From positions 1-5,876 of the forward strand of contig DASQDR010000228.1 of NCBI GenBank assembly GCA_035634055.1: a DNA stretch of 5,876 bases, read 5' to 3'. Position numbers and translations under genes: made by a program. Below, piece by piece: positions 5,380-5,876 of this stretch. Position 1 is the first letter of the stretch. The number at the start of each line of letters is the position of its first letter. The notes under the pieces were generated by a model. The model did not search any database and had not been told where the DNA came from. It was given only the letters and a program-made list of their open reading frames with translations. Source of the DNA: JAICTV01 sp035634055. GTDB lineage: Bacteria; Planctomycetota; Phycisphaerae; Tepidisphaerales; Tepidisphaeraceae.

Positions 5380-5408
5380 GGTATCCCCGCGCGGCCTGGA
5401 TCTGTCAA
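5380..5408 (-). promoter_or_regulatory. Sigma-70-type promoter of the HbpS-like gene, with overlapping palindrome
   Basis: On the minus strand a perfect -35 TTGACA (5408-5403) is followed after 17 bases by GATACC (5385-5380), which keeps the ATA core of the -10 hexamer. Expected transcription start is around 5373, giving a leader of roughly 40 bases. A 10-bp palindrome CCACGCGTGG (5372-5381) covers the end of the -10 and the start site, where a repressor could bind; that role is inference. Confidence 0.6.
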
Positions 5409-5525
5409 TCGTCCAGCGGCGCCCGGCGGTCGCGCCGCCAGCAAGGCCTGGCGCGCAAGCGACCCGCGCCGCCGACCGACGCGAGGCTCTTCACCGTTCA
5501 GCACGCGGGGCACAGCAGCCAGAAC
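5409..5525 (-). other. Spacer between B12-domain gene and HbpS-like promoter
   Basis: No gene is seen. On either strand CGCCAG (5436-5441) pairs with CTGGCG (5448-5453), extendable by three pairs past a one-base bulge. It lies downstream of the B12-domain gene and could assist termination, but no T-run follows, so I do not call a terminator. Confidence 0.4.
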
Positions 5526-5876
5526 TCACTTGCTCATTCCGCGGATGAACGACGTCAGCTCGCCCATGGACTGCACGCAGTGGATGTTGGGATGCTTGGC
5601 GGGGCAGGCGGTGGGGGCGTGGCGGCCGCCGATGACCAGGGTGGCGCCGTGGGCGGCCAAGTCGCTCGCCAGGCGCGACAGCTCGGCGCGCAGGCCGCGC
5701 CGCGGGGGCATGGTGATCGACAGCCAGACCAGCTTGGCGCGGTGCTCGACGGCGGCGGCGGCGAGCAGGTCGCTGGGGACGTTGCCGCCGTAGTTGATGT
5801 CGCGCAGCCCCGCCTCGTGCGCGACGCTGGCGGCCATGAGCGACGGGACCACGTGCCACTCGTCGGTGGGCGTGGC
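5526..5876 (-). CDS. B12-binding-domain protein, C-terminal part (cut by window edge)
   Basis: The frame is open from the right edge to a TGA (5528-5526), giving 116 visible residues. The pattern is that of the Rossmann-like cobalamin-binding domain found at the C-terminus of MerR/LitR-type light or B12 sensors: HVVPSLMAASVAHEAGLRD (8-26), a strand ending YGGNVPSDLLAAA (29-41, like LGPNTPxEEL), AKLVWLSIT (47-55), a helix LRAELSRLASDLAAHG (62-77), TLVIGGRHAP (79-88) and a final helix MGELTSFIRGMSK. The cobalt-ligand motif DxHxxG is not met: the equivalent region reads TDEWHVVPS (4-12), so cofactor binding may be base-on, altered or lost. A DNA-binding domain, if any, is outside the window. The fold assignment is by eye; a plain response-type or other Rossmann domain is possible. 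Confidence 0.62.
   Translation of the reverse strand, partial: ATPTDEWHVVPSLMAASVAHEAGLRDINYGGNVPSDLLAAAAVEHRAKLVWLSITMPPRRGLRAELSRLASDLAAHGATLVIGGRHAPTACPAKHPNIHCVQSMGELTSFIRGMSK

Overview
The window is very GC-rich and reads like a chromosomal segment of a planctomycete-type bacterium, possibly of the Phycisphaerae. That placement is an inference from the style of the ThiL and IS200-like proteins and from the GC content; no rRNA or other taxonomic marker is present. It holds six protein genes, two of them cut by the window edges, separated by unusually repeat-rich spacers.

Layout from left to right. At 2-556 (+) lies an IS200-like (Y1/HUH) transposase-family protein whose N-terminus is outside the window. 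From 557 to 971 there is no gene: first a degenerate GC-rich repeat tract, then a 27-bp imperfect inverted repeat (770-844), whose right arm runs into five tandem copies of a 21-bp unit (829-933), then a possible -10 box almost touching the next start codon. At 972-1862 (+) is thiL, thiamine-monophosphate kinase. The convergent spacer 1863-2036 carries a 14-bp perfect inverted repeat enclosing smaller hairpins. At 2037-3332 (-) is a GspE/PilB-type secretion or pilus ATPase lacking the usual N-terminal domain. It is separated by a GC-rich leader and a strong intrinsic terminator (3538-3589) from a DUF892 (YciF-type) ferritin-like protein at 3634-4260 (-), which has an unusual basic Ser/Gly/Lys tail. 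The spacer 4261-4788 contains a perfect 29-bp inverted repeat with related flanking copies and three 17-bp tandem units. At 4789-5331 (-) is an exported DUF336/HbpS-like protein with a recognisable sigma-70-type promoter. At 5526-5876 (-) is the C-terminal part of a probable B12-binding-domain protein.

The genes do not form one pathway. ThiL is housekeeping cofactor synthesis, the ATPase is an orphan of a secretion or pilus machine, and the DUF892 and HbpS-like genes look like single-gene stress or redox-type transcription units, each with its own AAGGAG ribosome binding site. The most notable signal is the palindromic and tandem repeats in three of the five spacers, next to a HUH-family transposase. 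This resembles the REP/BIME plus RAYT arrangement, in which a domesticated single-strand transposase is associated with dispersed palindromes. Whether this protein acts on any of these repeats cannot be decided from the window alone.
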